From positions 1 through 64,000 of the forward strand of contig CAAGKO010000040.1 of NCBI GenBank assembly GCA_900770445.1: a stretch of DNA of 64,000 bases, read 5' to 3'. Shown piece by piece: positions 17,029 to 25,016 of this stretch. The DNA comes from an uncultured Oribacterium sp. (GTDB taxonomy: Bacteria; Bacillota; Clostridia; Lachnospirales; Lachnospiraceae). Position 1 is the stretch's first letter; each line of letters starts with the position of its first letter. Position numbers and translations under genes: made by a program. The notes beneath the pieces are model-generated. The model made no database searches, had not been told where the DNA came from, and was given only the letters and a program-made list of their open reading frames with translations.

Positions 17029-18624
17029 ATGATCAAGTACGTATTTGTCACCGGTGGCGTCGTTTCCGGACTCGGAAAGGGTATCACAGCCGCTTCGCTC
17101 GGCCGTCTTCTGAAGGCGCGTGGCTATAAGGTTACCATGCAGAAGTTCGATCCGTACATCAACATCGATCCGGGTACGATGAACCCGATCCAGCATGGTG
17201 AGGTTTTCGTCACGGATGATGGCACGGAGACGGACCTCGATCTCGGTCACTACGAGCGCTTCATCGACGAGTCCCTGGATCATAGGAGCAATGTCACCTC
17301 CGGTAAGGTGTACTGGTCCGTTCTGAACAAGGAGCGTCACGGTGAGTATGAGGGTCATACCGTTCAGGTCATCCCGCACATCACGAACGAGATCAAGAGT
17401 GATTTCTACCATTCGGATGACAAGAACGAGGACCGCATCGCCATCATCGAGGTCGGTGGTACGGTCGGTGATATCGAGTCCCAGCCGTTCCTCGAGGCGA
17501 TCCGTCAGTTCCAGCAGGAGGTCGGTCATGAGAATGCCATCATGATTCATGTGACGCTGATTCCGTACCTGCATGCGTCCGAGGAGCTGAAGACGAAGCC
17601 GACGCAGATGAGCGTACGTGAGCTCCAGCGACTCGGTCTTCATGCTGACATCCTCGTCTGCCGTACCGAGTATCCGATTCCGCAGGAGATTCGTGAGAAG
17701 ATCGGCCTCTTCTGTAATGTGCCGGCAAACCACGTGCTGCAGAACACGAACGCAGAGTTCATCTACGAGGTGCCGCTCATGATGGAGCACGAGCATCTCG
17801 CGCAGTCAGTCCTCGAGTGTCTCCATCTGCCGTGCCCGGAGCCGGATCTCTCCGACTGGACACATATGGTCGAGAATCTGCGTCATCCGAGCCGCGAGAC
17901 GGTCATCGCCATCGTCGGCAAGTATACGCAGCTGCATGATGCATACCTGAGCGTCGTAGAGGCGCTGAAGCACGGTGGCATCGCCAATCGTGCGAAGGTG
18001 AAGATCCGCTGGGTGGATTCCGAGGAGCTCGAGAAGGCTGGTGCGGAGACGCTGCTTGCCGGGGCCGATGGTATCCTGGTTCCGGGCGGCTTCGGTTCCC
18101 GTGGTATCGAGGGTATGATCATGGCGGCGCAGTATGCGCGTGAGCATAAGATTCCGTACCTCGGCATCTGCCTCGGTATGCAGATCGCCATCATCGAGTT
18201 CGCACGGGATGTGCTCGGCTGGACAGACGCCAACTCGACGGAGTTCGATCCGAACACCGAGCATCCGGTCATCGACCTGATGCCGGAGCAGAAGAGTGTC
18301 ACCGATCTCGGCGGCACGATGCGTCTCGGCGCATACCCTTGCGTACTGAGCGACGGTTCGAAGGCGCATGCCCTCTATGGCACGACGCAGATCTCTGAGC
18401 GTCACCGTCATCGCTATGAGGTCAATAATGACTTCCGCGCTGAGCTCGAGGAAGCGGGTATGCAGCTCGTCGGCCAGTCACCGGACGGCCACATCGTGGA
18501 GATGATCGAGCTGGCGGATCACCCGTACTTCGTCGCCACCCAGGCACACCCTGAGTTCAAGTCCCGTCCGAACAACGCGCATCCGCTGTTCCGCGGTCTC
18601 ATCGAGGCGTCTCTTCGTAAATAA
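17029..18624 (+). CDS. pyrG: CTP synthase
   Basis: Makes CTP from UTP, ATP and glutamine. 531 residues from the ATG at 17029 (AAAGGGGAGC upstream). The synthase domain (1-270) begins KYVFVTGGVVSGLGKGI and contains the Mg/UTP-binding region DPYINIDPGTMNP. The class I glutamine amidotransferase domain (about 290-531) has GGFGSRG, nucleophile elbow GICLGMQ and the catalytic His-Glu pair in THAHPEF-like AQAHPEF. Length is typical. Monocistronic, between a candidate leader attenuator and a strong terminator. Confidence 0.97.
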   Translation: MIKYVFVTGGVVSGLGKGITAASLGRLLKARGYKVTMQKFDPYINIDPGTMNPIQHGEVFVTDDGTETDLDLGHYERFIDESLDHRSNVTSGKVYWSVLNKERHGEYEGHTVQVIPHITNEIKSDFYHSDDKNEDRIAIIEVGGTVGDIESQPFLEAIRQFQQEVGHENAIMIHVTLIPYLHASEELKTKPTQMSVRELQRLGLHADILVCRTEYPIPQEIREKIGLFCNVPANHVLQNTNAEFIYEVPLMMEHEHLAQSVLECLHLPCPEPDLSDWTHMVENLRHPSRETVIAIVGKYTQLHDAYLSVVEALKHGGIANRAKVKIRWVDSEELEKAGAETLLAGADGILVPGGFGSRGIEGMIMAAQYAREHKIPYLGICLGMQIAIIEFARDVLGWTDANSTEFDPNTEHPVIDLMPEQKSVTDLGGTMRLGAYPCVLSDGSKAHALYGTTQISERHRHRYEVNNDFRAELEEAGMQLVGQSPDGHIVEMIELADHPYFVATQAHPEFKSRPNNAHPLFRGLIEASLRK

Positions 18625-18633
18625 TTTTCACTC

Positions 18634-18655
18634 AGGGCCCTTCGGGGCCCTTTTT
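18634..18655 (+). terminator. rho-independent terminator of pyrG
   Basis: AGGGCCC (18634-18640), a TTCG tetraloop and GGGCCCT (18645-18651), then TTTTT. Confidence 0.93.
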
Positions 18656-18749
18656 ATATTTACGTTTGTTCATATGATGATTTACGTGTTGACACCTGTG
18701 TTATTCTAGAGAGCGCGATAAAGAATGACATAAAGGAGAACAACACTAG

Positions 18750-19874
18750 ATGGAAATGATTTTAGATGCACTTCTGGATGCGGTACTGGATACAGCGAAG
18801 CTGATTCCGTTCCTTTTTATCACCTATATGGGGATGGAGTACCTCGAGCATAAGGCAGAGAAGCATACGACGGGGATGCTGGAGAAGGCCGGGCACTTCG
18901 GTCCGCTGATCGGTGCGGTCGTGGGTATCCTGCCGCAGTGCGGCTTCTCGGCGGCGGCCTCCAGTCTGTTTGCGGGCGGCGTGATTTCGGTCGGCACCCT
19001 GATCGCGGTCTTCCTATCGACCTCGGATGAGATGCTGCCGATTTTTATCTCGGAAGGCGTACATCCGTCGACGATGCTGCGGATCCTGGCGACGAAGGCG
19101 ATACTGGGTCTCGTCAGTGGTTTCCTACTCGATATCTTCATGCGGCATGGTCGCCATACGAAGGCCCCGGAGAAGCATATCCACGATCTCTGCGTGCATG
19201 AGCACTGTGCCTGCGATGACGACGAAGAGGACGAGGACGAGCTTCATGACGAAGCGCATGCACATGACGAACATCGTATCGAGCTACATATGGCGGACGC
19301 CTCCATGCATATCCATGACGGGGATGCGTCCCATGCGCACGATGTGCAGGCTTCGCACCATTCTCACCAGGCCAATGCAGACGACCACGCACATCATCAT
19401 GGCGCGGAGGCGCTTCACAGCCACGAGCATGCCCATGCCCATGCAGGACATCATCATCACCATCATCAGAAAGGCTTCCTGGGCATCGCGATGCCGGCGC
19501 TCCATCATACGATTCAGATCACCGGCTTCATCTTCTTCATCACCCTGATCATCACCCTCCTGGTCGAGGGCATCGGTGCGGAGGCCATCGGTCACTTCCT
19601 CTCCGGAAAGCCGATCGTCGGTGTCTTCCTGGCCGGCGTCGTCGGTCTGATCCCGAACTGTGCGGCGTCCGTCAGCATCACCCAGCTGTACCTGATGGGG
19701 ATACTGAATGCCGGACAGATGATGGCCGGTCTCCTGGTCGGTGCCGGTGTCGGACTGCTCGTTCTGTTCCGTACGAATGATCATCCGAATGAGAATCTCC
19801 GGATTACGATCATGCTGTATGGCCTCGGTGTCTTCTGGGGACTCGTGATCGAGTATCTGGGCATCGTATTCTGA
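18750..19874 (+). CDS. putative heavy-metal exporter (ArsP_2/DUF2899-like) with His-rich loop
   Basis: 374 residues: an integral membrane protein in two similar halves. The first half carries GILPQCGFSAAASSLFAGG (about 59-77), the second GLIPNCAASVSITQLYL (about 295-311). This matches the family described as putative 10-TM metal or arsenic exporters and sometimes as manganese transporters. Between the halves, residues 131-240 hold about 33 histidines, a CVHEHCAC cluster and runs of Asp/Glu. This looks like a cytosolic metal-binding loop and is much larger than I expect for the family. AAAGGAG lies 11 bases from the start. Substrate is inferred, not shown. Confidence 0.8.
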   Translation: MEMILDALLDAVLDTAKLIPFLFITYMGMEYLEHKAEKHTTGMLEKAGHFGPLIGAVVGILPQCGFSAAASSLFAGGVISVGTLIAVFLSTSDEMLPIFISEGVHPSTMLRILATKAILGLVSGFLLDIFMRHGRHTKAPEKHIHDLCVHEHCACDDDEEDEDELHDEAHAHDEHRIELHMADASMHIHDGDASHAHDVQASHHSHQANADDHAHHHGAEALHSHEHAHAHAGHHHHHHQKGFLGIAMPALHHTIQITGFIFFITLIITLLVEGIGAEAIGHFLSGKPIVGVFLAGVVGLIPNCAASVSITQLYLMGILNAGQMMAGLLVGAGVGLLVLFRTNDHPNENLRITIMLYGLGVFWGLVIEYLGIVF

Positions 19875-19997
19875 TGGCGAATACGTAAAAATCTTAAATA
19901 CAGATGCACTTTTTAATTTTTTCGTTTACTTTTTGATTCCAGCCGATTACTATAACTATAAGAAACGTTAATCAGAAAGAGAAGGGCAGGAAAACGT

Positions 19998-21266
19998 ATG
20001 CCGACAGATGAAAAGCGTATCGTTATACAGATGCTGGGGCAGTTTGCTGTTTCGGTAGATGGGCAGCAGCTCTACTTCGGAGAAAACAATAAGGCGAATT
20101 TTCTGAAGCTGATCCAGGTGATTTTCTTACACCATAAGACCGGGATCGCGAAGCGAGAGCTGATCGACTATGTATTCGGTTATAAGGAGCTGCTGGACGA
20201 AAACAATAGCCTGAATAATCTGCTTCATCAAGCACGAACGCAGCTGAAAAAAAGCGGGATGCCAGGGAAGCGCTATATCGAAGGCCGGAAGGGCGTGTAT
20301 ACACCGGAGCGGCCGGAGGGCTATCGCTTTTCGTATGATTTCGCAGACTTCCGGCGGCTCTGTCAGAGGGCCCAGGAGGCCGTCGCACCGGAAGAAAAGG
20401 CGGCCCTCTATGCGCAGGCCGGTGCGCTGTACCAGGGCGAGCTTCTGCCGGATTTTGCGGCCGAAAACTGGGTCATCATCGAGTCTATCCGGCTGAAGGA
20501 AAGCTATGATGAGCTGGTGCGCTTCCTCGGTGATTTTTACCGTGAAAAGCAGGATTATGATCATTTATATCAGCTGTATGCCCAGGCTGCCCGGATCTAC
20601 CCGGAGAGCGGCTGGCAGATTCAGCTGATCGATGCGCTGATTCTGAAGAAGCAGACGAAGGAGGCCTATGAGCTGTATGATAAAACCGCCCGCTACTATC
20701 TGGACGAGCTGGAGGTGCCGCTTCCGGATGAGCTCGTGCAGTGTTATGCCCGCATCTATGAGGAACTGAAGGTCGTATCGGATGATATCGGAGATATCCA
20801 GGCGGATATTCTGAAGCGGGATGCGGCACTGAAAAGCTGCGAGGATTCGGAGCCGCGGACCGGTTCCTACTACTGCGCGTACGCAAGCTTCATCGATGTC
20901 TATAATGTACTTCGCCGGAATATGTCCCGCCGTGGCAGCAGCATCTTCATGATGCTCTGTACCCTCGTCGATTACGAGGGAAAGCCGATTCAGAATCCGG
21001 AAAAGCTGAATGCACGCTCTGAGGCGCTGAAGCAGGCACTGTATGAAGGGCTGCGCCAGGGCGATGTGTTTACGAAGTACAGCTCGAGCCAGTATCTGCT
21101 CCTGCTGATCGGTACGAAAAAGGAGGACTGCAGCATCATCTATCAGCGCCTCGCGCGGAAGCTGAAGGAGCTGACCGGACCACGCGCAGAGCTTCGCTAT
21201 CGCATCGTATCGCTCGCCGAGATCCCGGCAATCCTGGATAAAACGAAAAATGTTGAAAATGGTTAG
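19998..21266 (+). CDS. BTAD-type transcriptional activator with GGDEF-like C-terminus
   Basis: 422 residues. An OmpR-like winged helix (about 8-95, IQMLGQFAVSVDG to GVYTPE) is followed by a bacterial transcriptional activation (BTAD) TPR-like domain (105-245). The last 130 residues contain LRQGDVFTKYSSSQYLLLLIG, which is reminiscent of a degenerate GGDEF domain with no GGDEF residues. SARP-like activators of this kind occur in Clostridia, but their targets are mostly unknown. It has its own promoter region (TTGATT and TATAAG near 19938-19967, weak). Lies between the metal exporter and a symporter, either of which could be its target. Confidence 0.8.
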   Translation: MPTDEKRIVIQMLGQFAVSVDGQQLYFGENNKANFLKLIQVIFLHHKTGIAKRELIDYVFGYKELLDENNSLNNLLHQARTQLKKSGMPGKRYIEGRKGVYTPERPEGYRFSYDFADFRRLCQRAQEAVAPEEKAALYAQAGALYQGELLPDFAAENWVIIESIRLKESYDELVRFLGDFYREKQDYDHLYQLYAQAARIYPESGWQIQLIDALILKKQTKEAYELYDKTARYYLDELEVPLPDELVQCYARIYEELKVVSDDIGDIQADILKRDAALKSCEDSEPRTGSYYCAYASFIDVYNVLRRNMSRRGSSIFMMLCTLVDYEGKPIQNPEKLNARSEALKQALYEGLRQGDVFTKYSSSQYLLLLIGTKKEDCSIIYQRLARKLKELTGPRAELRYRIVSLAEIPAILDKTKNVENG

Positions 21267-21387
21267 TGCAAAATAATCAGAAACTGTTTAAAATAGTGTA
21301 TCTGTCTGATTTCATATGGGCTTTCGATTTACTTTCGGAATTTCATATCTGAAACAGCAGGTACACTTTTTTATAGGGGGAAACACT

Positions 21388-22764
21388 ATGGGTAAACGGG
21401 AAGGCTTTAAATCCCGCATCGGCTTCATCCTGGTCAGCGCAGGATGTGCCATCGGTATCGGAAACGTATGGAAGTTTCCGTATCTCGTCGGACAGAACGG
21501 CGGTGGTATCTTCGTACTGTTCTATCTGATCTTTCTGGTCATCATGGGGATTCCGGTGCTCACGATGGAGCTCGCCGTCGGGCGGGCATCGCATAAGAGT
21601 GCCGTGCGCGCCTATGAGGCGCTGGAACCGAAGGGGAGTAAGTGGCATATTCATGGCTGGTTTGCGACGGCCGGTTCGTATCTTCTGATGATGTACTACA
21701 CGACGGTATCCGGCTGGATGCTGTCCTACTTCTTCAAGTTCATTCTGGGCGTCTTCGATGGGCTCAGCACGGAAGCCGCGGATGAGGTCTTTGCGAAGCT
21801 GCTGAACTCTCCGGAGGAGATGATGTTAAGTATGGTCGTGACCGTACTGGTCGGCTTCCTGGTCTGCTCCTTCGGTCTTCAGAAGGGTCTCGAGAAGGTG
21901 ACGACGGTCATGATGACAGCATTGCTCGCACTCATCGTCGTACTGGCCTTCCACAGCCTGACGCTTCCGAACTCGGCGGAGGGCACACGCTTCTACCTGG
22001 TTCCGAGCCTCGCACGTGTCGCAGAGCAGGGCGGCGGCAGTATGCTGAAGGGACTCGGCTCCGTGATCTCGGCCGCGATGAACCAGGCCTTCTTCACACT
22101 GAGCCTCGGCATCGCATGCATCGAGATCTTCGGTTCCTATATGTCGGACGATTATACACTGGTCGGCGAGTCTGCGCGTATCTGCGTGCTTGATACCTTC
22201 GTCGCGATCATGTCCGGTCTGATCATCTTCCCGGCCTGCTTCGCCTTTAACGTGCAGCCGGATGCCGGTCCGAGTCTGATTTTCCTGACCCTGCCGAAGG
22301 TGTTTATGAATATGGCGGGTGGACGCCTCTGGGGCGCCATGTTTTTCCTATTCATGAGCTTCGCAAGCTTCAGCACCGTCATCACCGTCTTCGAGAATCT
22401 GCTCTCGACCTCCATCGATAACTTCGGATGGGCGCGAAAGAAGGCCGTCTACCTGAACTGCATCTTCGTGCTGCTCGCCAGTGTGCCGTGCGTCCTGGGC
22501 TTTAACCTCTGGTCGGATCTCCATATCATCGGTGCCCGTGGCGTACTGGATTCCGAGGATTTCATCGTGTCAAACCTCCTTCTTCCGGCGGGTTCGCTCA
22601 TCTACCTTCTGTTCTGTGTGAGCCGCTGGGGCTGGGGCTTCGATCACTACCTCGCAGAGTGCAATAAGGGGGAGGGCCCGAAACTGCCGGCCGCCATCCG
22701 GCCGTACTTCCAGTTCGTCCTTCCGGTACTGATCTTCATCATCCTGATCCAGGGCCTGCACTGA
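21388..22764 (+). CDS. sodium:neurotransmitter symporter family protein
   Basis: 458 residues, about 11-12 membrane helices. The NSS signature opens the protein: SRIGFILVSAGCAIGIGNVW, then KFPYLVGQNGGG in the unwound first helix that binds sodium and substrate. Bacterial relatives import amino acids such as tryptophan, leucine or tyrosine with sodium. The start at 21388 is preceded by AGGGGG; the upstream in-frame ATG at 21316 would add an untypical tail. Single gene; substrate not predictable from sequence alone. Confidence 0.93.
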   Translation: MGKREGFKSRIGFILVSAGCAIGIGNVWKFPYLVGQNGGGIFVLFYLIFLVIMGIPVLTMELAVGRASHKSAVRAYEALEPKGSKWHIHGWFATAGSYLLMMYYTTVSGWMLSYFFKFILGVFDGLSTEAADEVFAKLLNSPEEMMLSMVVTVLVGFLVCSFGLQKGLEKVTTVMMTALLALIVVLAFHSLTLPNSAEGTRFYLVPSLARVAEQGGGSMLKGLGSVISAAMNQAFFTLSLGIACIEIFGSYMSDDYTLVGESARICVLDTFVAIMSGLIIFPACFAFNVQPDAGPSLIFLTLPKVFMNMAGGRLWGAMFFLFMSFASFSTVITVFENLLSTSIDNFGWARKKAVYLNCIFVLLASVPCVLGFNLWSDLHIIGARGVLDSEDFIVSNLLLPAGSLIYLLFCVSRWGWGFDHYLAECNKGEGPKLPAAIRPYFQFVLPVLIFIILIQGLH

Positions 22765-22779
22765 ACTGTTACAAAAGCC

Positions 22780-22808
22780 TTGCATTGTCCCGAGGACCGT
22801 GCTATAAA
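22780..22808 (+). promoter_or_regulatory. candidate promoter of the rimP-infB operon
   Basis: TTGCAT (22780-22785), a 17-base spacer and TATAAA (22803-22808), about 75 bases upstream of rimP. Confidence 0.5.
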
Positions 22809-22829
22809 TATATAGTATTTGTTGACTAG

Positions 22830-22862
22830 TTAAAGGAGCAGGCGTTTCGCCCGCTCCTTTAA
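22830..22862 (+). terminator. hairpin in the rimP leader, terminator or attenuator
   Basis: Fifteen-base arms 22830-22844 and 22848-22862 (TTAAAGGAGC core) pair with one mismatch around TTT. It lies downstream of the promoter candidate and 22 bases before rimP. It could therefore attenuate the operon, or just end the symporter transcript. There is no strong U-tract. Confidence 0.6.
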
Positions 22863-22884
22863 CTTAAGTTTAGAGGAAAATTCA

Positions 22885-23289
22885 ATGCAGGCAAAGGGCA
22901 ACTATACCGAAAGAGTAAAAACGTACCTCGACAGCTTCTGTCCGAAGGAGGGCTACGGTGTCGACAGCGTCACCTTCACTTATGAGAATAATGAGTGGTA
23001 TCTGCGTGCGTTCATCTATCGTCTCGACGAGGTGGACATGACCGTAAACGACTGTGCGAAGGTATCCAGACGGCTTTCCAAATGGCTGGACCAGGAGGAT
23101 TTCATCGATGAGCAGTACATGCTGGAGGTATGTTCGCTCGGATTCAAGGATCAGCCGGGCAATGAAGACGTGATTCCAGAGGATGTCGAAGAGGAAGCGG
23201 AGGTGATCGATGAGACCGCCGATGCGGATTCCGAAGACAGCCATGAAGATACAAATGAAGATACACTTACCGGGAGGGGTAAAAACTAA
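22885..23289 (+). CDS. rimP: RimP-like ribosome maturation factor lacking the C-terminal domain
   Basis: RimP helps mature the 30S subunit. Residues 1-90 follow the RimP N-terminal domain: WYLRAFIYRLDEVDMTVNDC, VSRRLSKWLDQEDFID and YMLEV. The hallmark that normally reads SSPG is CSLG here. The SH3-like C-terminal domain (about 70 residues) is missing; the last 45 residues are an acidic Glu/Asp tail. The position directly before nusA is the classical one. The stop overlaps the nusA start by one base. Identity rests on the N-terminal motif plus synteny. Confidence 0.75.
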   Translation: MQAKGNYTERVKTYLDSFCPKEGYGVDSVTFTYENNEWYLRAFIYRLDEVDMTVNDCAKVSRRLSKWLDQEDFIDEQYMLEVCSLGFKDQPGNEDVIPEDVEEEAEVIDETADADSEDSHEDTNEDTLTGRGKN

Positions 23290-24434
23290 TGAACACTGAA
23301 CTCAGCGAAGCACTCGACTTACTGGAAAAGGAGAAAGGAATCTCGAAGCAGTCTCTCATCGAGGCCATCGAGCTGTCACTCCAGACTGCATGCAAGAACC
23401 ATTTCGGCTCTGCCGATAATGTGCGTGTCAGCGTAAATCCGGACACCTGCGATTTTTCCGTCATCGCAGATAAGACCGTCGTAGAGGAGGTCTTCGATAA
23501 GAACACAGAGATTTCGCTCGCCGATGCCAGACTGATGAATCCTGCCTACACGCTGGGCTCCATCGTTCCGGTGAAGGTAGATTCCAAGAGCTTCGGGCGT
23601 ATCGCGACCCAGAACGCGAAGGGCGTGATCGTACAGAAGATTCGTGAAGAGGAGCGCAAGGTTCTCTATAAGGAGTACTACTCCATGGAGAAGGAAGTCG
23701 TGACCGGCACCGTCGAGCGGGATACCGGACGTTCTGTCATCGTGAATCTCGGTAAGGTCGATGGTTACCTCGCAGAGAACGAGCAGATCAAGGGTGAGAC
23801 CCTCGTGACCAACGAGCGTATCAAGGTATATGTCGTAGAAGTCAGAGATATGCCGCGTGGTCCGCGTGTCATGATCTCGAGAACCCATCCGGAGCTTGTA
23901 AAGCGTCTGTTCGAGGATGAGGTGGCCGAGGTTCGTGACGGTACCGTCGAGATCAAGGCAATCGCGCGTGAGGCCGGCTCCAGAACGAAGATGGCCGTCA
24001 TGTCGCACGATCCGGATGTCGATCCGGTAGGTGCATGCGTCGGTCTGAACGGCTCTCGTGTAAACGCCATCGTCGATGAGCTTCACGGCGAGAAGATCGA
24101 TATCATCAACTATGATGAGAACCCGGCTTACCTGATCGAGAACGCACTGTCACCGGCGAAGGTCATCGCGGTCATCGCTGATCAGGATAACAACGAGGCG
24201 ATGGTCATCGTACCGGATAATCAGCTGAGCCTGGCCATCGGTAAGGAAGGCCAGAACGCACGTCTCAGTGCGAAACTGACCGGCTATAAGATCGATATCA
24301 AGTCGGAGTCCCAGGCACAGGAGCAGGGCATCTTCGATGAGATGGGTATCGACTATCAGGGTGAGAACGCCGAGGACGAGTATGAGGATGATACCGCATA
24401 CGATGAGACGGTATCGGAGGATGAGAACGAGTAA
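23289..24434 (+). CDS. nusA: transcription termination/antitermination factor NusA
   Basis: Binds RNA polymerase and controls pausing, termination and antitermination. 381 residues: N-terminal polymerase-binding domain (1-130), S1 domain (about 133-200, VVTGTVERDTGRSVIVNLG) and two KH domains (205-345, with CVGLNGSRVNAIVDEL and AIGKEGQNARLSAKL). A 35-residue acidic tail follows. No extra C-terminal repeats, as is usual in Firmicutes. Ribosome site GGGAGGGG lies inside the rimP end. Second gene of the operon. Confidence 0.96.
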   Translation: MNTELSEALDLLEKEKGISKQSLIEAIELSLQTACKNHFGSADNVRVSVNPDTCDFSVIADKTVVEEVFDKNTEISLADARLMNPAYTLGSIVPVKVDSKSFGRIATQNAKGVIVQKIREEERKVLYKEYYSMEKEVVTGTVERDTGRSVIVNLGKVDGYLAENEQIKGETLVTNERIKVYVVEVRDMPRGPRVMISRTHPELVKRLFEDEVAEVRDGTVEIKAIAREAGSRTKMAVMSHDPDVDPVGACVGLNGSRVNAIVDELHGEKIDIINYDENPAYLIENALSPAKVIAVIADQDNNEAMVIVPDNQLSLAIGKEGQNARLSAKLTGYKIDIKSESQAQEQGIFDEMGIDYQGENAEDEYEDDTAYDETVSEDENE

Positions 24435-24439
24435 CTGGG

Positions 24440-24706
24440 ATGAAGAAGGTACCTGAGAGAACCTGCATCGGTTGCGGAGAGAAGAAAGAGAAGAAGGACC
24501 TGATCCGGATCGTCCATGAGCCGGACGGCAGCTTCTCGATCGACCCGAGCGGTCGTAAAAATGGTCGTGGCGCATACATCTGTAAGAATCCGGAGTGCCT
24601 CGAAAAGGCCTTCCGACGGAAGGCACTGGAACGGTCGTTTAAGGAAGCGATCACGAAGGAGACCCTGGATACACTGAGAGAGGAACTGGAGCAGCTTGAC
24701 AGATAA
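24440..24706 (+). CDS. rnpM: YlxR family protein (RNase P modulator RnpM)
   Basis: 88 residues, the small basic YlxR fold: RTCIGCGEKKEKKDLIRIV, then GRKNGRGAYIC and a C-terminal helix. B. subtilis YlxR/RnpM binds the RNase P RNA and modulates its activity. Five bases separate it from nusA, and its end overlaps ylxQ by 11 bases. Confidence 0.92.
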   Translation: MKKVPERTCIGCGEKKEKKDLIRIVHEPDGSFSIDPSGRKNGRGAYICKNPECLEKAFRRKALERSFKEAITKETLDTLREELEQLDR

Positions 24707-25016
24707 AATCTATGGATTGCTCGGATTGTGTCAGCGGGCAGGGAAATGCAGAAGCGGTGAGTTCGCCGTGGAGAAGTCCATCAAGAGTGGAAAATCATTT
24801 CTCGTGATCATCCCGGAGGATGCATCCGATAATACGAAAAAGAAATTTAGAAATATGACCACCTATCGTAGTGTGCCATATCAGGAACTGGGAACCAAGG
24901 AAACACTGGGACACCAGCTGGGACGATCCGAGCGATCGTCGATCAGCATCGAGGATCAGGGTTTCGCCCAGGCGATGATCAAATATATTGACGGAGGTAA
25001 TGTGAATGTCAGATGA
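24696..25016 (+). CDS. ylxQ: YlxQ, L7Ae-family RNA-binding protein
   Basis: 106 residues starting with TTG at 24696, with GGAG just upstream. The start GLLGLCQRAGKCRSGEFAVE is the usual opening of YlxQ/L7Ae-like proteins, which bind kink-turn RNA. Overlaps rnpM by 11 bases and infB by 11 bases, giving tight coupling. The conserved place between rnpM and infB supports the call. Confidence 0.88.
   Translation: MTDKIYGLLGLCQRAGKCRSGEFAVEKSIKSGKSFLVIIPEDASDNTKKKFRNMTTYRSVPYQELGTKETLGHQLGRSERSSISIEDQGFAQAMIKYIDGGNVNVR

Noticed and set aside
18689..18694. TTGACA upstream of the metal exporter as a promoter
   Set aside because: No acceptable -10 sequence at 16-18 bases.
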